From CAZQIC01 sp964593555 (GTDB lineage Bacteria; Bacteroidota; Bacteroidia; JAFLBG01), in assembly GCA_964593555.1 (NCBI GenBank), contig CAZQIC010000003.1, positions 30,286-94,285 of the forward strand: a stretch of 64,000 bases of DNA, read 5' to 3'. The notes under the pieces were generated by a model that was not told the DNA's origin, did not search any database, and saw nothing but the letters and a program-made list of their open reading frames with translations. The translations under genes and the position numbers were made by a program. Every line of letters starts with the position of its first letter. The first letter of the stretch is position 1. This document shows, in pieces, positions 16,780 to 28,700 of the stretch.

Positions 16780-18096
16780 CTAATTAGGCGCTCCAAGGAC
16801 CTCAAACATGGCCTTGGCTTTCACCATACTTTCCTTGTACTCAGCATCAGGCGTTGCCTTAGCGGTGATTGCTCCTCCGGTAGAAAAGGAAACGTAATGA
16901 CGATCACTGTTGTATTGTATGCTTCGGATGACAACGTTAAAGTCGAAATTCTTTTCAGGATCAAAGTAACCAACCGATCCTGAGAAAAGTCCGCGTTTAA
17001 AACTTTCATGTTTTTCAATAAGTTCCATCGCTTTTATTTTGGGTGCCCCTGTCATGGATCCCATAGGAAAAGCATTTTTGATGACGTCTACAGGATGTAT
17101 GCCTTCTTTTATTTCTGAACTAATGGTGGAGATAAGTTGATGAACCTGCTTAAACGTATACACTCCAAAAAGCTCGTCAACTTTTACCGTTCCACGCTTT
17201 GCTGTGCGGGAAAGATCGTTACGAACCAGGTCTACGATCATCACATTTTCGCTGCGTTCTTTTTCATCGAGCAACAATTCTTTTTTTAGTTTTTCGTCTT
17301 CGTCCTCTGTACCCCCTCGCTTGCGGGTCCCTTTAATGGGTTGTGATATTATTTTTCCATTGGTATTTTTTATAAAACGTTCAGGACTCGCGCACATTAA
17401 ATGCTTTTCTGAAAGTTTATAGAAACAAGAAAATGGGGCTTCTGAAACGGCATTTAATTTTTCATAAGTGATAACCGGGTCAATTGTTGCACCCTCTGCA
17501 TAAAACTCCTGGCAAAAATTTACTTCATATATATCGCCTTGCTGAATGTGCTGTTGCAATTCTTGAACGGAAGTAATGTATTGTTCTTTGGTGATGCGGG
17601 GTTTGATTGAAGGAAGTTGGAAGTTAGAAGTTACCCGCCTGCCTGTCGGGCAGGGAAGCTTGAAGTTGGTGATTTTGGATATAAGATCTTCAATTTTTTT
17701 TTGCGATGATAATTCCGGTAGGTAATAAACTTCTAGTTTTTCGTTCTCGATTGTGAAAACATATTTTGGAACAAAAAAGCGCATCAATGGAAATCCAATA
17801 CCGTCAGGCTTTTCAGAGTGAAGATGTTCAACCTCGTTTTTTAAATCGTAAGACAAATGTCCGAAAACCCAGTCGTTGTTTTTGTCGATAAAATTTTTTA
17901 ACGTTTCGAAAGAATTTTGTGAGGGGCTGATCGTTTCAATACTGTCAATAGCTGCAAGTAATTCGTAGTTCTTGGCTCCTGGTTCTAGATTCCTTTTATT
18001 GCTATCTAAAATACAAACCTGTTCAAACTGATTGGACCAATGCAATAGTTTTTGTTTGAAGGAGGGTGAGATAGGAAAGGATAACTTGCTGCGCAC
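16780..18096 (-). CDS. pabB: Aminodeoxychorismate synthase component I
   Basis: PabB converts chorismate and ammonia to 4-amino-4-deoxychorismate for folate synthesis. The 438-aa protein has the chorismate-binding fold: GDIYEVNFCQEFYAEG, CASPERFI, PIKGTRKRGG, VMIVDLVRNDLSRTA, FPMGSMTGAPKIKAMELIE and the FSGSVGYFD region. The PIKGT motif, with Lys rather than the Ala of anthranilate synthase PIAGT, points to PabB. A 22-bp palindrome-centred insert is translated at residues 148-155, in the loop before the catalytic domain. It starts 6 bp after the hemH stop and is followed by tilS; this order is common in Bacteroidota. No glutaminase subunit is in the window. Confidence 0.92.
   Translation of the reverse strand: MRSKLSFPISPSFKQKLLHWSNQFEQVCILDSNKRNLEPGAKNYELLAAIDSIETISPSQNSFETLKNFIDKNNDWVFGHLSYDLKNEVEHLHSEKPDGIGFPLMRFFVPKYVFTIENEKLEVYYLPELSSQKKIEDLISKITNFKLPCPTGRRVTSNFQLPSIKPRITKEQYITSVQELQQHIQQGDIYEVNFCQEFYAEGATIDPVITYEKLNAVSEAPFSCFYKLSEKHLMCASPERFIKNTNGKIISQPIKGTRKRGGTEDEDEKLKKELLLDEKERSENVMIVDLVRNDLSRTAKRGTVKVDELFGVYTFKQVHQLISTISSEIKEGIHPVDVIKNAFPMGSMTGAPKIKAMELIEKHESFKRGLFSGSVGYFDPEKNFDFNVVIRSIQYNSDRHYVSFSTGGAITAKATPDAEYKESMVKAKAMFEVLGAPN
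17609..17668. repeat. Palindrome-centred repeat insertion within pabB
   Basis: A stem CCTGCC/GGCAGG with loop TGTCG (17638-17654) lies within ACCCGCCTGCCTGTCGGGCAG and is flanked by AGTTGGAAGTTAGAAGTT on one side and GCTTGAAGTTGG on the other. It is read in frame by pabB as PCPTGRRV. GC content is clearly above the surrounding gene. The GAAGTTGGAAGTT type flank and CCTGCC palindrome look like an intergenic-type Bacteroidota repeat that has landed in a protein loop. Confidence 0.6.
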
Positions 18097-18102
18097 AATT
18101 TT

Positions 18103-19122
18103 TTACTTATAATTTTCCAGCACCATATTTTTTAATGCCTGTATCCATAACGGGGAATCATTAAGGCTCTCTACTAATTGTACTTTTTCTCCTCCGTGTT
18201 TTTTAAATATTTCATTGTACTCGGTTCCAATTTCATAAACGGTTTCCAGGCAATCTGCCACAAAAGCAGGGGAGAACACCAGCATTTTTTTTACGCCCTG
18301 TTTCGCCTTGTCTTCCACAACTTTATCTGAATATGGTTTTATCCATTTATCATTTAATCTCGACTGAAATGACGTGGTAAACTTTCCTTCCTGTAAATTT
18401 AATTTCTTTACTAACTGTCTTGTTGTTTCATAGCATGCCGCACGATAACAATAAGCATTTTTTGAAGTAATGCTGAAACAGCAGGTGCCTAGTTCACAAC
18501 TGTTGGCTCCATAATGTGCTGAGCCTTTCATAATATGTCTTTCGGGCAAACCATGATAGCTGAACAACACAAAATCATAATCGTTTACATTGTATTTTTT
18601 TGCAACCTCAACACATGCATCAATAAAATCTGGCCTGTCATAAAATTTATTTATGACTTTTATAGTTGGCGTTACTTCCCATTTTTTTATCACGCGCATC
18701 AATTCTTCCACTGATGAACCTGTGCTGGAAGAGGCATACTGTGGATATAACGGGATCGCAATAAATTTTTCTACTTGCTGCTGTTTTAATTTTTCCAATA
18801 CACTTTCAATACTTGGATTTTGATAGCGCATTCCTAATTCAACAACAAAATCGCTTCCCAGTGTTTGCTGCAAAGCATGTTTTACTTTATTTCCATTAAC
18901 GAGCAAGGGAGATCCTTCTTTTGTCCAGATAGCTTTGTAAAGTTTTGCTGAGTTAGATGTGCGGAAGGGAATGATAATTCCATTTACTAAAAAGAATCTG
19001 CCAATTGGATTTATATCGATTACACGAGGATCATTAAGAAACTGTGTTAAATATTTTCGTACATCCGAATTCGAAGGGCTATCTGGTGTGCCAAGGTTAA
19101 TAAGTAATACTCCGGTTTTCAT
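18103..19122 (-). CDS. hemH: Ferrochelatase
   Basis: Ferrochelatase inserts ferrous iron into protoporphyrin IX in the last step of haem synthesis. The 339-aa protein starts MKTGVLLINLGTPDSP and contains YPQYASSSTGSSVEE, the catalytic His motif FSYHGLPERHI, a Cys cluster (NSCELGTCCFSI, CYRAACYET) and SPAFVADCLETVYEIG with the conserved Glu. The frame extends 10 codons upstream, but those codons lie over a TAnnTTTG promoter box; ATG 19122 fits the family. It is the first gene of the hemH-pabB-tilS run. Confidence 0.95.
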   Translation of the reverse strand: MKTGVLLINLGTPDSPSNSDVRKYLTQFLNDPRVIDINPIGRFFLVNGIIIPFRTSNSAKLYKAIWTKEGSPLLVNGNKVKHALQQTLGSDFVVELGMRYQNPSIESVLEKLKQQQVEKFIAIPLYPQYASSSTGSSVEELMRVIKKWEVTPTIKVINKFYDRPDFIDACVEVAKKYNVNDYDFVLFSYHGLPERHIMKGSAHYGANSCELGTCCFSITSKNAYCYRAACYETTRQLVKKLNLQEGKFTTSFQSRLNDKWIKPYSDKVVEDKAKQGVKKMLVFSPAFVADCLETVYEIGTEYNEIFKKHGGEKVQLVESLNDSPLWIQALKNMVLENYK

Positions 19123-19149
19123 AAAATATTTATCCGCAACGGGATTGCA

Positions 19150-19157
19150 CAAAGATA
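19150..19157 (-). promoter_or_regulatory. Predicted -7 promoter box for hemH (TATCTTTG)
   Basis: On the minus strand TATCTTTG matches TAnnTTTG exactly, 27 nt before the chosen ATG at 19122. A TTG at the usual -33 spacing is not obvious. Its position argues against the longer hemH start at 19152. Confidence 0.4.
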
Positions 19158-19229
19158 GGAAGAGAAAAGAGATTTTTCACTCCATTAGGAATGTCAATAG
19201 AAGTAATTCTATTTGGGAGTCCGGATTTT

Positions 19230-22200
19230 TTACCGGATCAATGTGATGAACCCTTTGATGGATTCGGATTTCGCTATGAGTGTATAATAGTAAGTGCCAT
19301 CAGCAGCCATATCACCTGCAGTGGTGGTGCCATCCCAGAATTTTGTGAACGGAGCGGTTGATTGAAAAACGACATTGCCCCACCTGTTGTAAATGGCGAT
19401 CTCATAATTTTTAAAACAAGGATCGGATCCTGTTAAGACAAACAATTCATTTCTGCCATCGCCGTTCGGAGTGAACACATTGGGGATAGACAAATTTTCA
19501 ATGCAGATATCTTCTACGGTTACAATTAACGAATCAACAGATGTACATCCGTTCACGTCGGAAACAGTTACATAATAAATTGTTGTAGCAGCAGGTGAAG
19601 CTTCGGGATCATCGCAGGTAACACAACTTAAACCTGTTGATGGAGACCAGGAGTACGTTCCTCCGCCTGATGCAGCTAGTTCAGCGCTGTTGCCTGACAA
19701 AATGGTAGCGCTGGGTCCTGCATTTGCAGTTGGCCCAACATTTACAATTACGTTAACAACATCAGTATTTGTACACGAACCATTTGAAATTGTCAACGTG
19801 TAAACCGTGTTTGTTGTAGGGCCCACGTTAAGTGTTGACGTATTTACACCGGAACTCCATGTATAAGTTCCGCCTCCGCTTCCATTCAATGTGGTCGTTG
19901 CGCCGCGGCAAATAGTTTGATCGGGCCCTGCGTTGGCAACAGGGATTTGTAAAACATTAACCGAAAAAGCATAGGTATTGGTGCATCCGTTGCCATCTGT
20001 TCCGGTAACTGTATAATTTGAATTTGATGTTGGCGATGCTGTTATACTAGGGCCTGCTGTGCCCGAAAGCCCTATGGATGGTGACCATACGTAACTGTTT
20101 CCCCCAATTGCATTCAATGTTGTTGATGAGCCTATACAGATGGAAGTGTTCCCGTTCACCGAAATAACAGCAGCATTATTTACAGTAATTGAAACGTTGG
20201 TTGTATCATCGCACGTACCTCCATAGGAAACAATAACAGTATAAATTGTATTTCCTGTTGGAGTAGCGTTTACAGAACTTCCTGTTGTGGAACTTAGACC
20301 AGCAGAAGGCGACCAATAAAAATTTGTTGCACCGGCCGCAGTGAGTTGAACACTGTTCCCAAAACAAATGGCCGATCCTGAAGATGCGAGTGCCACAGGT
20401 TTAGAAACAACATTAATACTAAATGGAATTGTATCGATGCAGCCCTTTAGTGAAGTTGCGTAAATATTATATGGAGCAGAAGATGTTGGGAAAGCATAGA
20501 CACTGCTGCCTGTAGTAGAACTTAGTCCCGCTGAAGGAGACCAGGTATAGCTTGCAGCCCCTGATACAGTGAGTAAGGTAGAATCGCCTGTGCAAAGTGG
20601 GTAATTCCCTGACAGTGTCACGTCCTCATTGTCAATCTGTACTGTGAAGTAAGATGTAAGCGAACATCCTCCGGCATTTGAGGCCATGATGCTGTATGTT
20701 GTAGTGGTCGATGGATTTGCAGAGTGACTTGAACCAGTTGTTGAAATTAAACCGGCTGAAGGAGACCAGCTATAGGTTACCGGAACGGAGCTTGTAGCAA
20801 CAATATTGGCACTTGTTCCTTTGCAAATACTTGTATCCCCTGACACAGAAAATGAAAATCCATTCTGTACATTAATTGTAGCGGTTGAAGTATCTCTTTG
20901 GCAACCATCAGAACTTATTAACGTAACTGTGTATGTCCCTGCTGAATTGTACATGTGAACAGACCCAGAAGTATCGGAAGTATTATCCGGCCCTGATGCT
21001 GGATCTCCGAAATTCCACCACCATAATTTTGTTGGTGTGCAGGAATCAGTAGTATCGGTAAATATAACAGGCGATCCCGTGCAGGTTGTAGAGGAAGATG
21101 GTTTAATTCCTGCTGCGTATGGCCTTATTGGCAATGGATCCAGATAATCAGAAATATTATTTGGCAAGTTGAGCCACGATGCCCTGCCGCCAAGTGTTAC
21201 CGCGTTATTGGTAAAACCACAGCCAATACCCAATACGTTTGGATTATTAATTGCGTCAAGTGAACTTAATGATGAAAAAAAATCAGCGCTGGTTAAATAA
21301 AGTTTTCCATCGCGTCCAATTTGAAAATCATAGGGGAGTGCCAGGTTAGCCATTGTTCCGGAACTGCTTCCAACAGTTGTCTTAGTGGATTTGATGTTAG
21401 GTGCGGTAAGATCAAACTGAAAAACAGGAACCGGAAAATTACCACTGCTAAGGTAAAAGAGATCTCCGTTGGGGGAAAACATATTTGCAATGCTGATCCC
21501 TGAAGTTGCCGTGTCAATTGGATTAAATCCTGTAATGCTGCCGGTAGCATTATCGAAATCATAAATACTTGTTATGCCCTTGATAACTGTTGAAAGTTTA
21601 TTCCCTTTTGGACTCGCTTTAAGAGGAGTACTCAAGTCACCAAAGGAATCGGAAGGGCCAATGGATGAAACAACAGTGTCCATTACGCCGCACTTAGTAA
21701 CCCTTACTGCCCAAAAAGTATTTGTTCCGGAAAGATGTGTGATTACCCAATGATCTATACCGTTACAATGTTTTACTCCAACCATCCTCTCTGATGTGCC
21801 GGTAACAAAAGTGGTCAGCGGTGTACTTACATCACCTAAACCAGAATTTAATGTCATATTTATTTTGGTGTAAAATGCAAGTCCGGTGGAGTGGCCAGTT
21901 GGCACACCTGCATTCCCAAATAAATAATATGTGTTGGTGTCGCCATACACAGGAATGATAACAGAGCTTTGCATAGAAGAATTGGGAGTGCCGCCACTCG
22001 TAGCTGCGAGGTTTCCGCTTGGCATAATGGTATGTGTTTTATCCCATACCTGGCTGCCATCTGTATAAAATAATATTTGTCCGTTGCTGTTGCAATAAGT
22101 GGAACAGCCTTCTGTAAACCCCATGCCACTGTTAAGCAGTGAAGTTGGTGTCCCCGCATTAAAATCAAGGCCGGCCGATGAAAATCCAAAATACCAAACA

Positions 22201-22274
22201 TTATATTGGTTTTGGGATTGGATCGAATTAAATCCAAGAAGAAAAATAAATAGAGGAAGACACTTCTTAATCAT
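19230..22274 (-). CDS. T9SS type B surface protein with propeller-like and Ig/PKD-like repeats
   Basis: This is a predicted secreted adhesin-like protein of 1014 aa from ATG 22274, which opens a clear signal peptide (MIKKCLPLFIFLLGF, cleavage near SIQSQ). The upstream 31 codons of the frame look untranslated. The N-terminal 370 residues form the YNVWYFGFSSAGLDFN propeller-like module shared with the genes at 8084 and 47991. A PKD domain (WWWNFGDPASGPDN) follows, then six Ig-like repeats of about 80-85 aa with SWSPSAGLSSTTGSS. The last of these carries GLSCVTCDDPEASP. The end is the type B sorting domain (IPNVFTPNGDGRNELF, IYNRWGNVVFQS). Function beyond surface display is unknown. Confidence 0.87.
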   Translation of the reverse strand: MIKKCLPLFIFLLGFNSIQSQNQYNVWYFGFSSAGLDFNAGTPTSLLNSGMGFTEGCSTYCNSNGQILFYTDGSQVWDKTHTIMPSGNLAATSGGTPNSSMQSSVIIPVYGDTNTYYLFGNAGVPTGHSTGLAFYTKINMTLNSGLGDVSTPLTTFVTGTSERMVGVKHCNGIDHWVITHLSGTNTFWAVRVTKCGVMDTVVSSIGPSDSFGDLSTPLKASPKGNKLSTVIKGITSIYDFDNATGSITGFNPIDTATSGISIANMFSPNGDLFYLSSGNFPVPVFQFDLTAPNIKSTKTTVGSSSGTMANLALPYDFQIGRDGKLYLTSADFFSSLSSLDAINNPNVLGIGCGFTNNAVTLGGRASWLNLPNNISDYLDPLPIRPYAAGIKPSSSTTCTGSPVIFTDTTDSCTPTKLWWWNFGDPASGPDNTSDTSGSVHMYNSAGTYTVTLISSDGCQRDTSTATINVQNGFSFSVSGDTSICKGTSANIVATSSVPVTYSWSPSAGLISTTGSSHSANPSTTTTYSIMASNAGGCSLTSYFTVQIDNEDVTLSGNYPLCTGDSTLLTVSGAASYTWSPSAGLSSTTGSSVYAFPTSSAPYNIYATSLKGCIDTIPFSINVVSKPVALASSGSAICFGNSVQLTAAGATNFYWSPSAGLSSTTGSSVNATPTGNTIYTVIVSYGGTCDDTTNVSITVNNAAVISVNGNTSICIGSSTTLNAIGGNSYVWSPSIGLSGTAGPSITASPTSNSNYTVTGTDGNGCTNTYAFSVNVLQIPVANAGPDQTICRGATTTLNGSGGGTYTWSSGVNTSTLNVGPTTNTVYTLTISNGSCTNTDVVNVIVNVGPTANAGPSATILSGNSAELAASGGGTYSWSPSTGLSCVTCDDPEASPAATTIYYVTVSDVNGCTSVDSLIVTVEDICIENLSIPNVFTPNGDGRNELFVLTGSDPCFKNYEIAIYNRWGNVVFQSTAPFTKFWDGTTTAGDMAADGTYYYTLIAKSESIKGFITLIR

Positions 22275-22704
22275 TAACAAAGGATAAAATTTTAATACAA
22301 ATTTTGAAACAAAAATGGCTTTAAACATAGCTATCCTTATTAGCAAACGCACATATGTGTTAGGCATATTGGTTAGTTGGCTTAGTAAAATTTTCGCTTA
22401 AAAACCACTCATTTATTACAAAAGAGTGTGCTTTTGAAGATCTGGGAAGGAGATTTTAGAATGAAAAGAATTTGAAAAAATTAATGATTCTGTTCAAATT
22501 TATTGGAGAGGGTGAAAGTATATATTACATATCCAGATAGTGCCCCATAACCCGCTGTTAGTTTGAAATTTAATCCATAATTATGTAATTAATTGTTTAT
22601 CAGGTAATTATGAGTTAAATGTACTGTCAGAAATATAGTTTTTAGAAGTAATTGATACCGGGCTCCCCATGTAAACACGCTAAATTGTATATTGTAAAAC
22701 TCCC
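22275..22704. other. Divergent intergenic region without genes
   Basis: These 430 bp separate two divergently transcribed T9SS genes and should hold both promoters. The DNA is A+T-rich. I find only near-matches to TAnnTTTG (for example TATCCTTTG, one base longer, 11-19 nt before ATG 22274 on the minus strand) and a 10-bp palindrome CACATATGTG near 22351. I see no tRNA, repeat array or ORF of substance. Confidence 0.6.
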
Positions 22705-25700
22705 ATGAAACGGCACATACTCTTTATTTGTTTTTTTGTTGCCGCTTATACCTGCGGGATTTCTCAAAATCTTGTTCCCAACGGTAGTTTTGAATGTTAT
22801 TCTACTTGTCCCGATCAGTACGATCAGGTATCATATGCCAAGCAATGGAATTCGCCGGTGCTGCATAATGGCAGCTGGCCAGATTATCATAATTCGTGTG
22901 ACTTATATAATGGAATGGGGTTTCCGCTCAATGGAAATACCGGTGACTCCGCCAGAACAGGAGCGGGTTGTATGGGTTTTATGTTCTGGCAAAATTATGA
23001 TCCCGCTTCGAGAGAGTACCTCCAGGCAAAATTGTTGCAGCCATTACAAAATGGAAAATGTTATCAGTTAACTTTTTATGTAAAGCTTTATGTTGCATTG
23101 AATATGGGTATCGACAGGATCGGTGCTCATTTCTCAACAGCTGCTATCAGTTCAGCTTCGCAGAATTTATATGGTTATATTCCACAAGTTCAAAATACTC
23201 CAGGCGTTCCTATATCAAGTACGACAACCTGGACGCAGATATCAGGAAGTTTTGTAGCGACCGGCGGCGAAGATTATATCACCATTGGTAATTTTTATAA
23301 TGATGCTTCTACAACTACTGATGGAACACCTTCCGGATGGTACTCACATTATTACATTGATGATATTTGTTTGATTGAGTGCGGGAATTCCTGCACGCCT
23401 ACTATTGCCGGGGTTGCATCTGTTTGCAGCGGTTCAGCTGCATCACTTTCTGCAACACCGGGGGGAACAACATATTCATGGAGTAACGGTGCCACCACTA
23501 CTACAACTACAGTTCTTCCCACAATAACTACTCAGTATTCCGTGATCGTTAATGACACATTTGCTTGTCAAACATATTATGATACTACTGATGTTTCTGT
23601 TTTTCCGTTACCATCTTTAACATTAACGCCTACGCCTGTTTCCTGTTTTGGCGGAACAAATGGAAAAGCAACAGTTGCCGTTTCTTCAGGAACATTTCCA
23701 TATACATATAGCTGGTCTCCCGGAGGACAGACCGGAGCATCTGCCACTAATTTACCTTCCGGAACTTATTCGGTGAATGTCACGGATGTAAATGGATGTA
23801 TATCGCAGGGAACAATAACGGTTACCCAGCCAACAGCGCTTACGGCTTCTATAACAGCTCAATCAAATTTATTATGTAATGGTAATTCAACTGCTTTTGC
23901 AAAAGTAACAGGCTTTGGTGGAACACCCGGATATACTTACAGTTGGAGCAATTCACAAACCACAGGAACCACAACCGGATTATCTGCAGCAACATACACA
24001 GCTACAGTCACCGATTTAAATGGTTGTGCTGCCAGCACAACTGTAGCAATAACTCAGCCTTCTGTTTTAACTGCAAGTATTTCTGCAAAAACAAATGTAG
24101 CGTGTAATGGAAATACAAATGGCACAGCGACAGTTATAGCAGGGGGAGGAACATTAAATTATACATACAGCTGGAATAATGCGCAAACAACAAATGTCGC
24201 TACAGGTTTATCTGCAGCAACATATACTGCAACAGTAACGGATGCAAATGGTTGTGTCGCTCAAACAACAGTAGCCATTGCGGAGCCTGCAGTATTAACA
24301 AGCAGCATATCAGCTCAAACAAATGTGCTGTGCAATGGAAATAATACCGGCTCTGCAACGGTAGCGCCTTCGGGAGGAACTGTTGCATATACTTATAGTT
24401 GGAGTAATGCACAAACAAATTTTACTGCAACCGGATTGTCTGCAACAACATATTCAGTTATTGTTGCAGATGCGAATGGTTGTACATCACAAACAACAGC
24501 AACCATTACACAGCCGGCAGTATTAACTGCAAGCATCAGCGCGCAAACAAATGTGTTGTGTAACGGGAATAATACAGGAAATGCAACTGTTGCTGCCGGC
24601 GGAGGAGCAGGGACTTATGCTTACAGTTGGAACAATGGTCAGACAACTGTGGTCGCGACAAATTTATCTGCTGCATCATATACAGTTACAGTTACTGATG
24701 CAAATGGTTGTACGATAAAAACAACGGCATCAATTACTGAGCCTTCTGCTTTAACGCTCACATTAACACCAATCAATTTGTTGTGTAATAATATTTCAAC
24801 CGGGCAAGTGAGCTGCAGTGTTGCAGGCGGAACGCCAAACTATAGTTATAGCTGGAGTACAACATCAACAACAAATAATATTTCCTTATTGGCGGCTGGT
24901 GGATATACATTAACAGTTACTGATAACAATGGATGCACCATACAAAATAGTACAACTCTCACTCAGCCTTCCGCTGTAACAATGACATTAAGCAGTACGC
25001 CTGATCACTGTAACCAACAAGATGGCACTGCAACTATTATAGTAGGCGGAGGAACTGTAGCTTACACTTATAGCTGGAGCAATGCGCAAAACAATTCTTC
25101 AATTAGTAATATATCTGCAGGTACTTATACTGTTACAGTCACTGATAATAATGGCTGCAGTTTAATACAAACAATAGCGGTTGCAGCGCAGGCGAGTGAC
25201 ACATTGCAAATTGTTAGTACGAATAGCGTAACATGTAACGGAGCCTGCGACGGTTTCGCAACGTTACAATTAAGTGGCGTTTCAAATGGTCCGTATGCTT
25301 ACAATTGGAGTAACGGGCAAACAACTTTGGCAGCAACAGGATTGTGTGCTGGCGTTCACACCTGCAGCGTAACGGATGGAGCAGGTTGTTTGAGCACAAA
25401 ACAAATTACCATTATACAACCTGCGGTATTAACGACCAGCATCAGTGCGCAAACAAACGTGTTATGTAATGGGAATAATTCGGGTAATGCAACTGTTACA
25501 GCAGGAGGCGGAACAGGAGCGTATACATACAGCTGGAACAATGGCCAGATAAATTCAACAGCAACAAATTTATCTGCAATAACATATTCGGTTACTGTAA
25601 CTGATGCGAATGGATGTACAATAGCAACAACTGTAACTATTATAGAGCCAACAGTGTTGAGTCTTACGCTTACACCAATAAATTTATTGTGTAATAATAT

Positions 25701-28700
25701 TTTTACAGGAGAAGTAATCAGCAATGTACAGGGAGGAACACCTAATTATTCATATAGCTGGAGTACTGCCGCAACTACAAATAATATTTCCTCATTGAGT
25801 ATCGGAAGTTATTCGTTAACAGTAACCGATAACAATGGGTGCAGCGTACAAGCGAATACAACTATCTCGCAACCTTCAGCCTTAACAATGACACTGAGCA
25901 GCACACCCGATCATTGCAACCAGGGAGATGGAACCGCAAATGTAATTGCAGGCGCCGGAACCGGAGCGTACACCTATAATTGGAGCAATGCACAAAACAG
26001 TTCTTCAATAAGTAACTTAACTGCGAATACTTATACTGCAACTGTTACAGATAATAATGGATGTTCATTGACACAAACAGTTGTGGTATTGCAACAGGTC
26101 AGCGATACGTTGCAAATTGTAAGTATCAACGATGTTACATGCAACAATGCATGCGATGGCTCTGTTACATTACAGTTGAGCGGAGTAACAAATCCTCCGT
26201 ATACTTATCAGTGGAGTAACGGACAAACCAATTTAACTGTGACCGGCTTGTGTGCTGGGGTGCATACCTGCAGTGTTACGGATGGTGTGGGATGTGTGGC
26301 AACAAAACAAATTTCCATTGTGCAGCCTTCGGTACTTACGGCCAGTATTATTGCACAAACAGATGTATTGTGTAATGGCAACAATACAGGAAACGCTAAC
26401 GTTGCAGTCAATGGAGGAACACCGAATTATATTTATAGTTGGAGCAATGGACAAACAAATACAGTTGCAAACAATTTAATAGCGACAACTTTCACTGTTA
26501 CTGTAACAGATAGTCACGGTTGCACTGTGCAAACTTCTGCAGCCATAACGGAACCGCCTATCCTCACACTTACGTTAACACCAACGGATTTGTTGTGTAA
26601 TAATATTTCTACAGGAGAAGTAACCAGCAATGTACAGGGAGGAACACCTAATTATACATACAGCTGGAATACAGCCGCAACCACTTTAACTATTTCTTCG
26701 TTGACGATTGGCAGTTATTCCCTGACTGTTACAGATAACAATGGTTGCACAGTATTGGCCAGTACAACCATTACACAGCCATCTGCTTTAAGTATGACGC
26801 TGACAAGTACTCCAGATCATTGTAACCAGGGAGATGGTACAGCATATGCATCAGCAAGTGGTGGAACAGGAGCATACACTTACAGTTGGAGCAATGCACA
26901 AAACGGTGCTTTGGTGAGCGGTCTTGCTGCGAATACGTATACAGCAACTGTTATAGATAATAATGGATGCAGTCTTTCGCAAGCAATAGTTGTACTCGCA
27001 ATGGTAAGTGATACTTTACAAATTGTTAGTTTAAATAATGTTAGCTGTAACGGCGTATGCGATGGATCAGCAACATTGCAATTAAGTGGAGTAGCAAACG
27101 GTCCTTATGTATATACATGGAGCAATGGCCAGACGAATTTAGCAGCTACAAGTTTATGTGCTGGTGTACACACATGCAGTGTAACAGATGCAGTGGGTTG
27201 CGTGAGCACAAAACAAATAACAATTACTCAGCCGTCAATATTGACAGCAAGTATTAGTGCTCAAACAAATGTGTTGTGTAATGGAAACAATACGGGGAAT
27301 GCAACAGTAGTTGCAGCAGGCGGCTCGCCAAATTATACTTACAGTTGGAGCAATGCGCAAACGGGCACAACCACAAATAATTTAACAGCTAATACTTTTT
27401 CAGTAATAGTAAGTGATAATAATGGCTGTACAGTACAAGCTACCGTAACTATAACAGAGCCTCCTGTTTTAAGTCTTACATTAACTGCAACCGATCTGTT
27501 GTGTAATGGAATATCAACAGGGCAAGTAAATAGTAACGTGCAAGGCGGTGTGCCAAATTATACTTACAGCTGGAGCAATACCACGATCACAAATAATATT
27601 TCATCGCTTGCTGCGGGAGGCTATTCCTTAACAGTAACAGATAACAACGGTTGTACTGTTCAATCGTCAATGATATTGACCCAGCCAATAGCAATTACAT
27701 TGACTGTTACCAGCACGCCCGACCATTGTAATCTTTCTGATGGAACAGCAACCGTATCGGCAAATGGCGGAACGGGATCGTACACTTATAGCTGGAGCAA
27801 TACTTCTCAAACAAGAAATAATATAACGGGTCTTCCTGCGGGAGTTTATACGATAACTGTAACAGATAATAATCAATGTACTCAAAGTACAACTGTTAAT
27901 GTATTGCCAATGCAGGCTGACACACTTCAATTGGTTAGCATATCGAACACAAGTTGTAATAATAATTGTGATGGTATTGCCACCCTTCAACTTAGCGGAG
28001 TATTAAATGTTCCTTATAATTACAACTGGAATACCATACCGACTCAAAACTCTTTAACTGCAACAGGCCTTTGCGCCGGAATGTACTCCTGCACTGTAAC
28101 GGATGTAAATGGGTGTAAGGATTCGATGACAGTTTCTATTTCACAGCCTGCGGCTTTATCAGCGACATTAAGCGCAACTTCTACATTGTGTTATGGTGAT
28201 AATACAGGAACGGCTACAGTAACAAATGTTATTGGTGGTACTCCTAATTACGGCTATAGCTGGAACAATAATCAACTGAATGCAAACGCGATTGCGTTAA
28301 CTGCAGGTACTTATACAGTAATAATTACAGACAATAATAATTGCAGCATCGCGCAAATTGTTCAGGTGAATGATGCGCCGCAATTGTTGGTGAACATTCC
28401 TCCCCCTGTAGAAATTTGTGCGGGTCAGCAAGCAACAGTTAATTCTAATGTTGCAGGTGGAACGCCGAATTATAATTACAGTTGGAATACAGGACAAAAC
28501 ACCAACGGCATTAATCCCTTCTTGAATCAAATAACAAATTTCACCATCACGGTGACTGATAATAACGGCTGCATTGCGCAGGCAATAACACAAGTTACCG
28601 TAAACGCATTACCTGTAGTTTCTTTCTCAAGTGATATCACTGAAGGATGCGCTCCTCTTTGTGTTAATTTCAATAATACAACCACTAACAGTCAATCTCA

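Noticed and set aside
16683..16805. Longer tilS start at 16805
   Set aside because: It overlaps the pabB end, adds a non-family N-terminus and covers a perfect -7 promoter box; ATG 16682 fits better.
23600..28600. CRISPR-like array in the SprB gene
   Set aside because: The repeats are 220-230 nt protein-coding domains in one open frame with gradual divergence, not short identical repeats with unique spacers; no cas genes are present.
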